64,000 nt of DNA. Source: Tribonema minus. Its lineage: Eukaryota > Sar > Xanthophyceae > Tribonematales > Tribonemataceae. A program made the position numbers and the translations under genes. Every line of letters begins with the position of its first letter. Positions within the stretch are counted from its first letter, which is position 1. The DNA lies in assembly GCA_017506865.1 (NCBI GenBank), contig JAFCMP010000510.1, positions 558,001 through 622,000 of the forward strand, read 5' to 3'. Under the pieces are notes generated by a model, which saw only the letters and a list, made by a program, of their open reading frames with translations, searched no databases and was not told the DNA's origin. Positions 41,997 to 53,500 of the stretch are shown in pieces.

Positions 41997-44906
41997 TTGA
42001 AGTTGGGGTTGTTGGAGTTCTCCCCCTTCTTCTGAGCAGTCCATGGGCTCAGTGTCAGAGTCAGCGTCTGCAGAGACTGGGTCAGGTGCTGCATCTCTGA
42101 GAAAGCTGGGCGCGACCGCGTCTGTGTCGCTCTCCTGCTCACCAGTGTTGTCTGGCACTAAGTCGACTGCAGACAGCTTGGCACGTGCTGTGCTTTCGCT
42201 GTCGCGGGAGATGCGTTGGACAGCGTTGATGCAGCGTTGCATGAGCGTGTGTTGCGTCTCTCGTGAGGCCGTGCCGTCTGTGTGTTCAAGCGCGGCAGTG
42301 CTGTCAGCGAGCCACTCAGGTGTGGGCGAGTTGCGATCCAATGACATTGCAAAGCCATCATCAGAGGGGCTGGACTCTTGCATGTCAAAGATGCCACTGC
42401 ACCATGCAGCAAGCAAGAATGCGTGGGCGACATCAGGCATGACAAGGTTGGCCAGCCAAAGCTGCAACTGCTCTTGGCTGCCAGTTGGCAAGTCAGACCT
42501 GTATGTCAGCATGAGCGCCATGTCGCGGGGGGTGACAGTCATGGCATCACGTACATCACATGCGTCATCGAGGGATGGGATGTAGTGAGCAGGGTTCACA
42601 GGAGGCAAGCCAGGCCAGCGACGCGTGGGGCTGCCAAACAGTCCATCAAGGTCATGCACGCCTTTGGAGGAACGCACGCGAGGGCGCAAGAAGCAACCGC
42701 GAACACGGCGTGGAACCTTCAGAACGTGTCTCATGGAAAGTGGAATTCCATTATTGCACATAGCATTGAGGACTGCGCAGAGGCGCTGGAGCGCGGCCTT
42801 GACACCAAAGCGGTTGCGCACAATGAGAACAAACGCGCGCGTACGCCTGCAGCAGGTGTCGAGCTCCGATGCCTTGATGACTGTCTCAAGTACTGCGTAC
42901 CCGTTGGCCAACAGGTGGGCCTTCCCCCTACCCCATGCTTGCGACTTGAGCATCTGCGGGACGTTCTCTGACAACACCAACTCAAGCTCTGCCTCCGTAA
43001 CCACCTTGGCCAGCTTGTATGTCAGCTCCGCCGCCTCTCCCTCCACTCCCTCCCCGTTTGCAAAATCTGTGCAAGGGGTAGAGGACGTAGTGAGGTGAGG
43101 GCGCAGCTTGCGCAGTTGGTGGATGATGCGGGGATCATCAAATGACATGCACTGGGGTGCGGCAGACGTAGGGTGTGTCTCCCTATACGCGTCACACGTC
43201 TTCGCGCAGTTGTCAACAGCGAGCACTGTGTTGACATGCAAGCCAAGTTTACTTGCCTGCGCAAACCCTTCCTCCCAACCGCCTATCCCGCAGCACAGCG
43301 ACGCGTGCGTGAGATGGCGCTCCATCGCCTGCTCCCTAGCACGCTCACTCATCTGAGGCGCGGCAGGGGTCGCAGCAGCAGGGGGAGGGGGAACAGCCAC
43401 GTGAGGGCGTGCATGGAAGGGTGCCGGCGGTGCAGTCATGCCAGCGTCAGTAGGCGCAGATGCAGCAGAGGCATGCGCAGCATGCGGTATCACCGGTGCC
43501 GCAGGGGCACTCGCACCAGGCGTAGATGCCGATGCAGCGCGCGCAGCGTGCAATGTCGCAGGTGCAGCAGGGGTACTTGCAACAGGCGTGGGTGCAGACG
43601 CATTGGCAGGCTGAGCTACAGCAGAAGACATGACGCCCAGCGCAGCAAGCATTGCGGTCGCGCAGCGGGGTGCGTGAACGCTTAAGCGGCTGTCGAGCAC
43701 TGACTCACTGTGTTTGGTGGCCATGGCGGCGGCAATGGCTGCCTGGATGTCGGCCGTCCACGGCTGCACTGCGGCAGCGGCCGCAGTGGGGGCTGGGGCT
43801 GGTGCCGGCGCCGCGGCAGCAGGTGCCTGGTACACGGTGGGCCAGGAGGGTGCGGGGCCGGCACCGTGCATGGCAGCCAGCTGCGGGACCACTTGCGGCG
43901 GCATGGCATAGATGGGCGCTCCCTGCATCGCGAAGACAGGCGCGGCAGAGGCAGGCGGCGCAAGGTCGCGGCTGCGACTGCGCGACGGGGTGCGGCGGTT
44001 GTCCCGACACTCAGAGCTAGCGTGATGATTGGCATACCGTTCGCCAGTGGTAACCATCACACCACAGCGCTTACATGTCCAGTTGTTGAACGGCTTGTAG
44101 GTCAGGCCAGGCTTAGGGTTAGAGGCCGGCTGACCGTCCTGCGCTGCTTTGCGCTTGCCGGAATTGAGAGGCGTGGAAGGCGGCGCAGCAGCAGGGGCGC
44201 CCTTGCCATGGAGCACCGCAAGCTGCGCAAACGCCAACTCCGTGTTATCCGCCTCTAGTGCAGACCGGGCTGCTTGGACACACTCTTGCCGCTTAGCCTC
44301 CTTGGACGCCTTGCGCCGGGGAAGGCTTGCAGCATCAGGCGCCTGCGTAGGGGTGCCTTTAGGGGGGGTGACAGTGGCGACAAAAGCGGGAGTGTCGTGA
44401 GCGCCAACGCTGTCTGGGAGCGGGATCCCATGCTCTTGCAAGTGAGTGCGCCAGACGGCGGCGGCGTGGTTCACGCTGACTGTGAGGGGGTCCTGCCAGA
44501 AGTTGTCACATCTGTCCAGCTGAACCTTAACAAAGTCAGGCATGCAGCTGTAAAACTTCTCACGGCGAGTGGCCTCGTTAGAGCCCCCCTCTACACGCCG
44601 GCCATAAGTGTCAAGCCTGTTGGCAAAGTCACGCGGGGACTCAGCATGCCAGTCGTATACGAGGCGAGACCACTCATCGCGCGCAGTATGGCGTGCAGTC
44701 CAGTCATCATATTTGGTTGTGAGGGCAGCTACGCGCTGGTCATAGGTGAGGGTGTCCCAGCCCGTGGTAACCCCGTCAATGGTGGCAGAGAGCCCAGACA
44801 CCTCAGCACGCTTGTCTGCAGGGATGGCAGCATCAAGAGCAACAGACCAATACTCCCTCTTCACGCCCCACTGCCCACATGCGTTCACGTGAGGAAAGCA
44901 CAGATG
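41997..44906 (-). CDS. Gypsy Gag C-terminus, zinc finger and C5-cytosine DNA methyltransferase
   Basis: Numbering from 44888. Residues 1-155 are Gag-like (ARHTARDEWSRLVYDW ... KFYSCMPDFVKVQLDRC). A zinc-finger-like CKRCGVMVTTGERYANHHAS lies at 272-291. A long Ala/Pro linker (300-510) follows. The methyltransferase spans about 527-828: motif I LCCGIGGWEEGF (531-542), the acidic AVDN (557-560), motif IV TPCTDFANGEG with catalytic Cys606, motif VI ENV (641-643), motif VIII RRTRAFVLIV (681-690), and IX/X-like TPRDMALMLTYRSD and WLANLVMPDVAHAFL. The PC and ENV catalytic motifs are kept, so the fold should be active for cytosine-5 methylation of DNA. An acidic linker (895-960) leads to the LINE junction. 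There is no ATG at the 5' end. The upstream Gag frame overlaps (44833-44906) with a +1 shift. Confidence 0.88.
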
Positions 44907-45897
44907 TCAGCTGCAGCGGTTCAAGGCATAATGTGGAGGGGAGTTTGGCGATGATGTTCAGCTGTGCAACGCGCTCCCTGTCAGGATCGCGGGAGGGTGC
45001 GTCGCGAGGAGCGTCGTGGGCAGGCAAGGGGTTAGCAATACCTGCGCGAGCGTTGCGCTTGGCGGCGATGGCGTTTACGACCTCTTCAGCGGTAGCGCCA
45101 CCGTTGAGGAGGTTTAGGGCGTGAGTAGCTAGCTCGCGTAGGATGACCAGCTGAGCGCTGCTGGCCTCGCGGGGTGCCCTGTAAGAGATCAGCGCAGCGT
45201 CGAACTCTGACTTGTCGGCGGAGAGAGCAGTGAGCTGCTCGCGGATATCGGCGCGCTCAGCGTCAGTGGCGGCCTTGACAAGAGACTTCTGAGCGCGTTG
45301 GATGTCGGCGTCCACGCACATCAGAGCAACCTTGAGCCGGTTAACGGCGTCAGAGGCTTGGCGCGACTCCTCTGCGAGGGAGGTGTGCTCAGCGCGCAAT
45401 GACACAAATAATTCTTTGACCGCCGCCGGAGCGTCTGTCGGGGGGTCAGGGATGAGAGCTATGGCCTTGGATGCGCGAACAAGCTCCCTGACGGTGGTGT
45501 CCTGTGCGCGACCAGGAGCGGGAGGAGTGCTAGAAAGTGCGTCTTGGCTGCGGCTCACCGGGTTTTGCGCGGCGCGCTCGCTGCGTCCATCACCCTCCGA
45601 GGCGGAGTTGTCCGCGCCAGAGCGTGCACGGGGACGGCCAGCGGCTTCCTCCGCCTGCTTGGCAGCAGCTTCAGCAGCAGCAGCGGCAGTGGACGAACGC
45701 GGAGTGGTTGCAGGGGCTGCGGCTCTGGCGGCAGCGGCACGCTTGCCATTGCCCCTGCGCTCAGCTCCCTGGTTCCCAGCCGCGTTACCACTCTCATTGT
45801 TTGCCATCTGCTGAGACGAGAAAGTAGGGAGAGGGTGAGCTCCAAGACTTTGGTGCATGTAGTCAGTGGTGGTTTGTATGCTCATGCGTGTGGTCAT
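44833..45897 (-). CDS. gag: Gypsy Gag N-terminal ORF
   Basis: 354 codons from ATG 45897; a second Met (MANNESGNAAGN) about 30 codons in is also possible. The N-terminal third is Ala/Arg/Ser-rich and low complexity. Residues about 140-300 form predicted helices with coiled-coil character (VKELFVSLRAEHTSLAEESR, REQLTALSADKSEFDAALIS). The conserved Gag text breaks off after RVAQLNIIAKLPSTLC and resumes in the +1 frame as VNACGQWGVKREYWSVALD. The last ~20 codons (SSRERMWAVGREE) are therefore probably out-of-frame text, and Gag continues into the methyltransferase ORF by frameshifting, splicing or, before mutation, directly. Confidence 0.75.
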   Translation of the reverse strand: MTTRMSIQTTTDYMHQSLGAHPLPTFSSQQMANNESGNAAGNQGAERRGNGKRAAAARAAAPATTPRSSTAAAAAEAAAKQAEEAAGRPRARSGADNSASEGDGRSERAAQNPVSRSQDALSSTPPAPGRAQDTTVRELVRASKAIALIPDPPTDAPAAVKELFVSLRAEHTSLAEESRQASDAVNRLKVALMCVDADIQRAQKSLVKAATDAERADIREQLTALSADKSEFDAALISYRAPREASSAQLVILRELATHALNLLNGGATAEEVVNAIAAKRNARAGIANPLPAHDAPRDAPSRDPDRERVAQLNIIAKLPSTLCLEPLQLTSVLSSRERMWAVGREEGVLVCCS

Positions 45898-46651
45898 GAA
45901 CCAACAGGAGCAGCGGGCACAGCGTCACATGTGCACTTTGCTGCCAGTAAACCACTCCTCCCCCCATTGCGATATGATGCTGGGGTCGCTGCGAGAGGAA
46001 TGGTGCATGTGAAGTCCACGGCCCTACCACCAAAGCCGTGGCGGCGTCATGACATGCAACACGGGTGGCCACCTGTACGCCTCGCATCTTGAGCGTGGAG
46101 AGGGCAGTGCCAGCGTCCGACGGCAGCTGGCGCGGCAGACAGTCTCTGTCAGGGCTGCCCTACTGACTACATCACGTCAACATTCAAGGCTCGATGGTCG
46201 ATCATGGCAATGTGCGAGCACCTGGGTGCTGTCGGGACACACATGTGCGCATGCCTGCTTGAGCAACACAGGAGAGCAGCCGCGGGAGACTGCACGAGCC
46301 AGTGAATGCCGGCTGCTTCGCGCAAACACACACACACATATAAACTAGTGCCACTTCGCTTCGAAGGCGGAGCGCCCCACTTGAGGTTAGCTGGCCACGG
46401 CAGGCGGCCACGATGTGTACGGGTTAATTGTCGTTAGCTGGCCACGAGAGGCGGCCACGATGTGTACGTTCAAGCGGTGCTACACTACGCTGTGCTACAC
46501 TACGCTGTGCTACCCTGGAAGCCTACGGAGGGCGGTCGAGCTTAGCGTGGCTCCGCCATTGAGGCAGACGACCGTGTACAACGCTGTGAACCGTTGCGAG
46601 GCCTCGCAGCTAAGGCGGAGGACACGCACAAGCGCCTGCTTCGAGTGCCAC
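45898..46651 (-). other. Gypsy 5' leader with primer-binding-site candidate
   Basis: Directly after the 5' LTR (minus strand) comes GTGGCACTCGAAGC. TGGCACTCGAAGC begins with the TGG expected of a tRNA primer site, one base from the LTR, but I cannot assign the tRNA. The leader also holds a 48-bp direct repeat (ggcggccacgatgtgtacg at about 46404 and 46452) and a short tandem gctacactacgctgt near 46476-46512. No ORF is supported. Confidence 0.5.
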
Positions 46652-46950
46652 TGTTTTATGAGAGCTCAGCGGTGTGCTACAGCATGCTAACTTACCTTGT
46701 TGTCGGTGGAGGCCTGTGGAGGTGGGGGTGTCCTCAGCTATAGCTGTCTTGTGCCGAGACCGGAGGTAGAGAAAGAAGTGAGTGTGCAGCTGCCTTTTTT
46801 GGCAAGTTGCAATTGGATCCTCGGCACAATCCAGGGGATCTGACTCAGGAGTAACATGTATGAAACCCTGCATCATCACCCGACATACCAGGGGTATGCC
46901 CTAATAATGGCATCATCAGACACGGATACCACAATGTACAATCCGTAACA
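46652..46950 (-). repeat. 5' LTR
   Basis: Matches the 3' LTR at 28505-28803 over 299 bp. The flanking AATG (46951-46954) equals 28501-28504. It would contain the element's promoter and polyadenylation signals. I cannot point to a TATA box with confidence. Confidence 0.95.
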
Positions 46951-47575
46951 AATGCTGCACTTTGCTAATGCCATGCTGCAAACTTAAACGCAGTCACAAT
47001 AATTGGGGCACGGTTACATTGCAGGGATAATGCTGCACATCTTGCACGGGTTATGCTGCAAACGTCAACGCAGTCACAGTAATTAGGGCACTTGTACATT
47101 GCAGGGATAATGCTGAACAATCTTGCAAAGGCCATGCTGCAAACTTCAACGCAGTCACTCATGCTGTGGCTTTACACATTGCAGGGCTAATGCTGCACAT
47201 CTCGCAAAGACTGTGCTGAAAACTTCAACACGGCTACAATAGGTGGAACACTTGCACATTGCAGGGCTAATGCTGCACATCTTGCAAAGGCTGTGCTGAA
47301 GCTTCAACACAGTTACAATAGTTGCGACAATTTCACATTGAAGGGCTAATGCTGCACATCTTGCAAAGGCTGTGCTGAAGCTTCAACACAGTTACAATAG
47401 TTGCGACAATTTCACATTGAAGGGCTAATGCTGCGCTTCTCGCAAAGGTTGTGCTGAAACTTCAACACAGTTACAATAGCTGGGACACTTTCATTGCAGG
47501 GATAATGCTGCACATCTCACAAACCTTCAACACAGTCACAACATGTATTGACGTTTATCCCTTGCAGGTCTAGTG
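46951..47575 (+). repeat. 80-bp tandem array, about eight units, with acceptor-like ends
   Basis: aatgctgcacatcttgca starts recur at 46951, 47029, 47109, 47189, 47269, 47348, 47428 and 47504 (spacing 76-80). Each unit carries aacttcaacacagt-acaat and ends cacattgcag/ggctaatgctg, which resembles a 3' splice site. The last, divergent unit (cccttgcag/gtctagtgctgg, about 47560) runs directly into the first recognised exon of the next gene. Confidence 0.9.
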
Positions 47576-47581
47576 CTGGTA

Positions 47582-50500
47582 TTATACAAGAGCTGCTGTT
47601 GACGCTGCACGCGCCATTGCTTTGTCATCGCTCTCAGGCACCATGTTGAGCGACATCGTGGGCAAAAACATGGCAGCTCGTGCCAGCAAGCACCTGTACG
47701 GGAGAGCCAAGACGCACTTCAGCACTCTTGTTCCCAACTGTAGTCCTGAGAATGTGGAGATTGGCATGAAAGAAGAGGCGAGGATTAAGGCGCTGGCGGT
47801 ACCATCGCGTCCGGTTGGCGAGACCTTCGACTTTGAAGAGTCCACAATCGAAAGCGAGGTAAGCTCAATTCGGCAACACCTCATTTTGCATCTGCATGCC
47901 ATAGTGCACCTTCCCAACAAACTCAGCATTGCACATTGAACCGGTAACACATCTCCAGTGCTAGCAGCTTGAATCCAGCGTGCAGCTACCACATAGCACT
48001 TGCTGGTATGTTTACTACATCTGTACTCAAAGTTTGTACCTGACCATACACCTGTATCGCTCCTGTACTGTGCAGGTCTCCTGGGTGAGAACAACCAAGT
48101 TTTCATCAAAGCTGATCCTCACAAACGTGGTCGACCCTGCCACGGGCAAGAACAAGGCCCTCTACTGCACCCCCCGTCCCACACCATCATCACAGCAGGA
48201 GATCATCTTCAACTACACCCGCTGGGCAGACATCACCTCATACGGGCTAGTGCCTGGCAAGACCGTCCTCAACGACGGCGGCGTACTTGTCGACACCAAC
48301 GGTCAACACTTTGTGGTGCGTTATGGAGATGGAGCTCGGCGCACCCTTTCTGCTCGGGCGGCTGTACCGCCGCCCCCGCCTCCACCTCTAGCGCCGGCCC
48401 CAGCACCGCTACCACCACCGCCACCAGCTCCTTCTGCGCCCAGATACAACCTCGTCACTCAGATGCCGGACCCAACGGAGTTCACCGACCACTTCTCCGG
48501 GTACAGGATCTTCTTTGCCAAAGATGATCGCTGGCACATCGGCGACATCAAGAGCTGCACCATCAGTACAGGGTGGACTCCTGCTTTCCAGGTTGAGGTG
48601 TCGTTCAACATGAAGCAGATAGCCTCAACCACTGCGATGGCTTTGCTGGAGGAGCCCGAAGTGTTCAGCTTTAGAGTCCTGCACAGCCAATACCTCGGCA
48701 GCGGTGAGCTCAAACACCGCGCCAGCGGCAATTGGTTCCTAAAGGAGGTACTGTCAAGGTGAGAACTTCCCCTGAACCTTTGTGCACACTTGAAATTTCT
48801 GCCTCTGGGCCTGTCGGAAAGTGCTTTCAGAGGCTGACACTAAATGGGGTCGGTGCGACACTAGCTAGATGTTGTAAGGTGCAAATAATCATGGTCCAGC
48901 ATCAAAAGAGTAGGTGAGATCAGTGTAAGAGAGGTTCCAGCGTCCCCCAGCATTAGCAGAGGCCATACTAAGGCTTAGAGCACAAAGTTGAACTTGTGTT
49001 GAAACTGAAATGGGCCTGTCAAGAAGAGAGTTCATAAAGTGTAAATAATTGTGACTCATGATCGAAAGTGTGGGTGGGGTCAGGCTAAGAGAGGTTCAAT
49101 CTATCCCTACATGAGCAGTCACCATACTAAGCCTTGCAGCACAAACTTGAACTTTGGCACACACTTGAAGTTCCTGAGGCTGGGCCTGTCGGAAAAAGTA
49201 TTTCTCAGAGGCTGACCCTAAATGGGGTTGGTACGACGCTCGCTAGATTTTTGTAACCTGCAAATAAATAGGGCTGCTGATCAGAAGTGTAGGTGAGATC
49301 AGTGTAAGAGACCTTCGGGCGTCCCCAGCATTAGCAGAGGCCATACTAAGCTTTAGAGCACAAAGTTGAACTTGTGTTGCAATTGAAGTGGGCCTGTTGA
49401 GAGAAGAGTTCATAAAGTGTAAATAATTGTGGCTCATGATCGAAAGTGTGGGTGAGGTCAGGCTAAATGAGGTTCAATCTATCCCTACATGAGCAGTCGC
49501 CATACTAAGCCTTACAGCACACACTTGAACTTTGGCACACAGTTAAAGTTCCTGAAGCTGGGCCTGTCGGAAAAAGTGTTTCTCAGAGGCTGACCCTAAA
49601 TGGGGCTGGTACGACGCTCGCTAGATTTTCGTAACTTGCAGATAAATAGGGCTGCTGATCAGAAGTGTAGGTGAGATCAGTGTGAGAGAGCTTCAAGCGT
49701 CCCCAGCATTAGCAGAGGCCATACTAAGCCTTAGAGCACAAAGTTGAACTTGTGTTGCAATTGAAGTGGGCCTGTCGAGAGAAGAGTTCATAAAGTGTAA
49801 ATAATTGTGGCTCATGATCGAAAGTGTGGGTGAGGTCAGGCTAAATGAGGTTCAATCCATCCCTACATGAGCAGTCGCCATACTAAGCCTTACAGCACAC
49901 ACTTGAACTTTGGCACACAGTTAAAGTTCCTGAAGCTGGGCCTGTCGGAAAAAGTGTTTCTCAGAGGCTGACCCTAAATGGGGCTGGTACGACGCTCGCT
50001 AGATTTTCGTAACTTGCAGATAAATAGGGCTGCTGATCAGAAGTGTAGGTGAGATCAGTGTGAGAGAGCTTCAAGCGTCCCCAGCATTAGCAGAGGCCAT
50101 ACTAAGCCTTAGAGCACAAAGTTGAACTTGTGTTGCAATTGAAGTGGGCCTGTCGAGAGAAGAGTTCATAAAGTGTAAATAATTGTGGCTCATGATCGAA
50201 AGTGTGGGTGAGGTCAGGCTATGGCTGCTGATCAGAAGTGTAGGTGAGATCAGTGTAAGAGAGGTTCAATCTATCCCTACATCAGCAGTCACCATACTCA
50301 GCCTTACAGCACACACTTGAACTTGTGTTAGAACTTGAAGTTCCTGATGCTGGGCCTGTCGAGAAAAGGGTTCATAAAGTGTAAATAATTGTGGCTCATG
50401 ATCAAAAGTGTAGCTCAGAGAGGTTACAGCTTTCCCTACATGAGAGCTCGCCATACTGATTAATGACACAAAGTTGAGCTTGTGCTTAAACTTGATGTCA

Positions 50501-53500
50501 CCGAGGCTGGGCCTGTCGAGAAAAGTATTCATAAACTGCAAATTAATTAGGGCTCAAGATCGAAAGTGTAGGTGAGGTCAGGCTAAGTAAGGTATTTCCC
50601 TACATCAGCAGTTATCATAATCAACCTTACAGCACACACTTGACGTTATACACCACAACTGCAAAGTCTTGATACCTACTCCATCAATTGTCACTTCCAC
50701 ATCTTGGCAGGCATGCGCCTCCAGCTGCCCCCGCCGCGCCAGCCGTCACTCCAGCCGCCCCTCCAGCCACCCCTCCAGCCGCGCCAGCCGCCACGTCAGC
50801 CGCCCCTCCAGCCACCCCTCCAGCCGCGCCAGCCGCCACGCCAGCCGCCCCTCCACCCATCCCTCCAGCCGCCCCCCCTGCGCCTCCAGCCGTACCTACA
50901 GGGGTGGAAGAGTATGGGCTGTCACACATTCTCTCCGAGGCTCGTCCCGGCCAGGGCGTCACCTCCCTTGAGGATGCTTGGCGCACATTCCTGCTGCAGC
51001 GCGCCGTCATCATGTTCAACGGAGTCCTCATCTTCCACGACTACACCACGGATCCAAGCAGAGTCAAGAAAACCGGCAAGCGCATTGACACCATCAACTA
51101 CAAGAAGGACGGCATCATGAAGCTGAGGCGGTACAACAGTAAAGGGCAGAACGGGGAGGAGGTGCAGGAGGAGAGCGTGGGGGACGAGGAGGGTGGGACA
51201 GACGAGGAGGATGTGGAGGACGAGGGGGACAGCGAGGACAGCGACGATAGCGATGGTGAGGACGAGGGGGATCAGGAGAGCGGGGACGGTGCGGAGAGCG
51301 AGGGGGAGGAGGACTGGGCGGAGGCTGGGCGCGGTGACATCGGAGGTGGATACGTCAGCATAGCACTGGGCGCACGCACAGGCGGCATTATGCAGGCCAT
51401 CGTGGACTCGGTGACCGCCCGTCAGCTGCTGCCCCCCTCCGGCCTCTGCCTCTACAGCAACGCGGTGCTCGACACGGAGTACGGGCAACTAGCCTGGCCG
51501 TCGTTGTCATGGGATGTAGTCAACAGCTGCCGCCTCATGAGATCCCCAGAACTCACCATCGGCAACGCATCAGACATCCCCGTCAACAACTGCATCAAGA
51601 TCCTCAGCTTAGCGGCCGTCATCGGCCGCGCTCCGACGTGCACATCTGGCTGCACACTGCTCACACCCGCTGAGGTTCAACTCGTGTTGAAGCGGTGCAA
51701 GGGCGCCGCGCGCGTTGACGACCCCGAGCACACCCGTACCCCTAAGCCTCCCATCTCCCTCAGGGGCGCACTGCCAGCGTCACTGGCGCATCTCGTCTGG
51801 GACTACGATCTCAAGACTCGCCGTGAGGTGGTGGACAGCTGGACGCTGGTGAGAGCGGAGATAGCATGCAAGGCGGCGGACGTCGGCGTACGAGAGGAGC
51901 AGTATACCGCCACCAGCATCAACAACATCAACTGCGCTGCCTGTTACCTGTCCCACACCGCCAAATACTTCAACACCACGGCTGAGGCAGAAGAGCACCT
52001 TTCCGGCTACTTCAGCGTGCTGCACAAGCAGCAGGTGAGCTACCAACTGTTCTGGCGCAACCAACTGGCGGCAGAGCACTCCGCCAACATCACCAGCAAC
52101 ATCAAGCTGCGCAAGGGGCGCCTCGTCGACACGGCCACCTGGGAGTACGTGAACGATCGCATGATCGGCGTGATGGTGGAGGGGACGTGGGACCCTTTTC
52201 AGCGCGCCATCGACAAGTGGCTCAAGGACAACGGCAAGTCCTGGGCGGATATAGACGGCCTCGGCAACATCCTCGTCAAGGTCGGCGAGAGCGACAACTT
52301 CGGCACCAACAGGGGCAAGAAGCCCGATGCCTCCCACCTCACCGGAGTTGGCTGGGTGCAGGAGCTGGCAGCGCACCTGCGGGAAACAGTCAAGGTCAAC
52401 CTCTACGACTGCTGCAACTTGGAGCTGCTCACCCACCTTCTTGCCTACATGGAGAAGCCGGTGCGCCAACAGGACGTCTGGCATAACAGAGCATCGCTCG
52501 TCTTCGCCAAGATCATCAACGGAGAGATACGCCTTTTCCTGGTGAGTGATGTAGTGCCTGATAGGCTGGATGTGTTTGACTGCTGTGGGCGCCATTGAGT
52601 TTTGTTATGCAGAGTACATGCGATGAGGTCATGCATGCTCCGCGTGTTTGCTCTAGCATATGTACTTCAATAGTTCATAGAACTTGCATCAAACTGCTTT
52701 CAAGTGTGCTAAGTAGGTACGGCATTTCAGGCAAAGTCCTCCACCACTCCATACTCCCAACTTCAACTCATCTGTTAATGTTGTAACGGTTCAAGGTTGA
52801 CACATTAGTGATGTGTACTGAGCACAAAGCAAAGTATGTTGCAGTAGTTGCTGAATGTGCAACGCCATGGCTTTGCTGTCTGAGCTCGTGATGTACTGAT
52901 GTCTGCAAGGCTTTGCATGGCGATGTGCACTGATGCTATGATTGTTGCATGTGTGCCTCTCCCGAACCATTTACTTGTTGTACAAAACGCGTGCAACTAA
53001 ATAAGGCCAAGCATGATCTGAGCATTATACATACCGTTTGCTATAGCACAAGTACTTCAACAGTGCAAAGAACTTGCGTTACACTGCGTTTCATGTATGC
53101 TAGGTAGGTATGGCATTTGACGTAGAGTGCTCAACCGTGACATCAATGACTGTACACTACAAGCTACTGCTACAAGCTACTTATTTGACATGCCTGAAAC
53201 TTTGCGAGAGTGACACATCAGTAATTTGTACTGAGGACAAGGCATAGTATGCCGCAGCAGCTGCTGAATGTGCAGCGCTATGGCTTTGTTGTCTGAGCTT
53301 GTTGTATACATATTGTGTCTGCAAGGCGTTTGCGTCACCGTATATACTGATGAATGCTACTGTCACATGTGTCCCTCTCCCAGACCATCGACTCGCCCGC
53401 CAACAAGAAGTCCATGGGGAAGGGCAAAGGGAGGGCCGGCAACCTCAACGACCCCCTCCCCACTTCCATCCCACTGCCGAAGGAGCTGACTCGCATGTTC

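Larger units (their letters stand above)
28505..46950 (-). mobile_element. Ty3/gypsy LTR retrotransposon carrying a C5-DNA methyltransferase, with two nested insertions
   Basis: The element is bounded by 299-bp LTRs (TG...CA on the minus strand, starting TGTTACGGATTG) and flanked by AATG on both sides. It has a polypurine tract next to the 3' LTR. Order in the minus direction: 5' LTR 46950-46652; leader; Gag 45897-44833; Gag-zinc finger-methyltransferase 44906-41997; protease start 38027-37823; protease end 34397-33909; RT 33960-32657; RNase H-integrase-chromodomain/Tudor-like 32653-29000; 3' LTR. A LINE interrupts at 38025-41996 and a 276-bp-repeat-bounded unit at 34398-37774. The order RT-RNaseH-IN and the YVDD box place it in Ty3/gypsy. 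The LTRs differ at only three positions seen by eye, so the insertion is young; however, a stop, two frame changes and two insertions make this copy non-autonomous. Confidence 0.95.

Noticed and set aside
38094-44888. Single 2264-residue protein combining Gag, methyltransferase, RT and endonuclease
   Set aside because: GC jump, TTGAAGTTG at both junctions, a truncated LINE copy sharing only the 3' part, and resumption of gypsy text after the LINE show two nested elements. The GTG start at 44888 is also not a real start.
46951-47575. CRISPR-like array
   Set aside because: Whole 80-bp units repeat without short identical repeats and unique spacers, and the context is eukaryotic.
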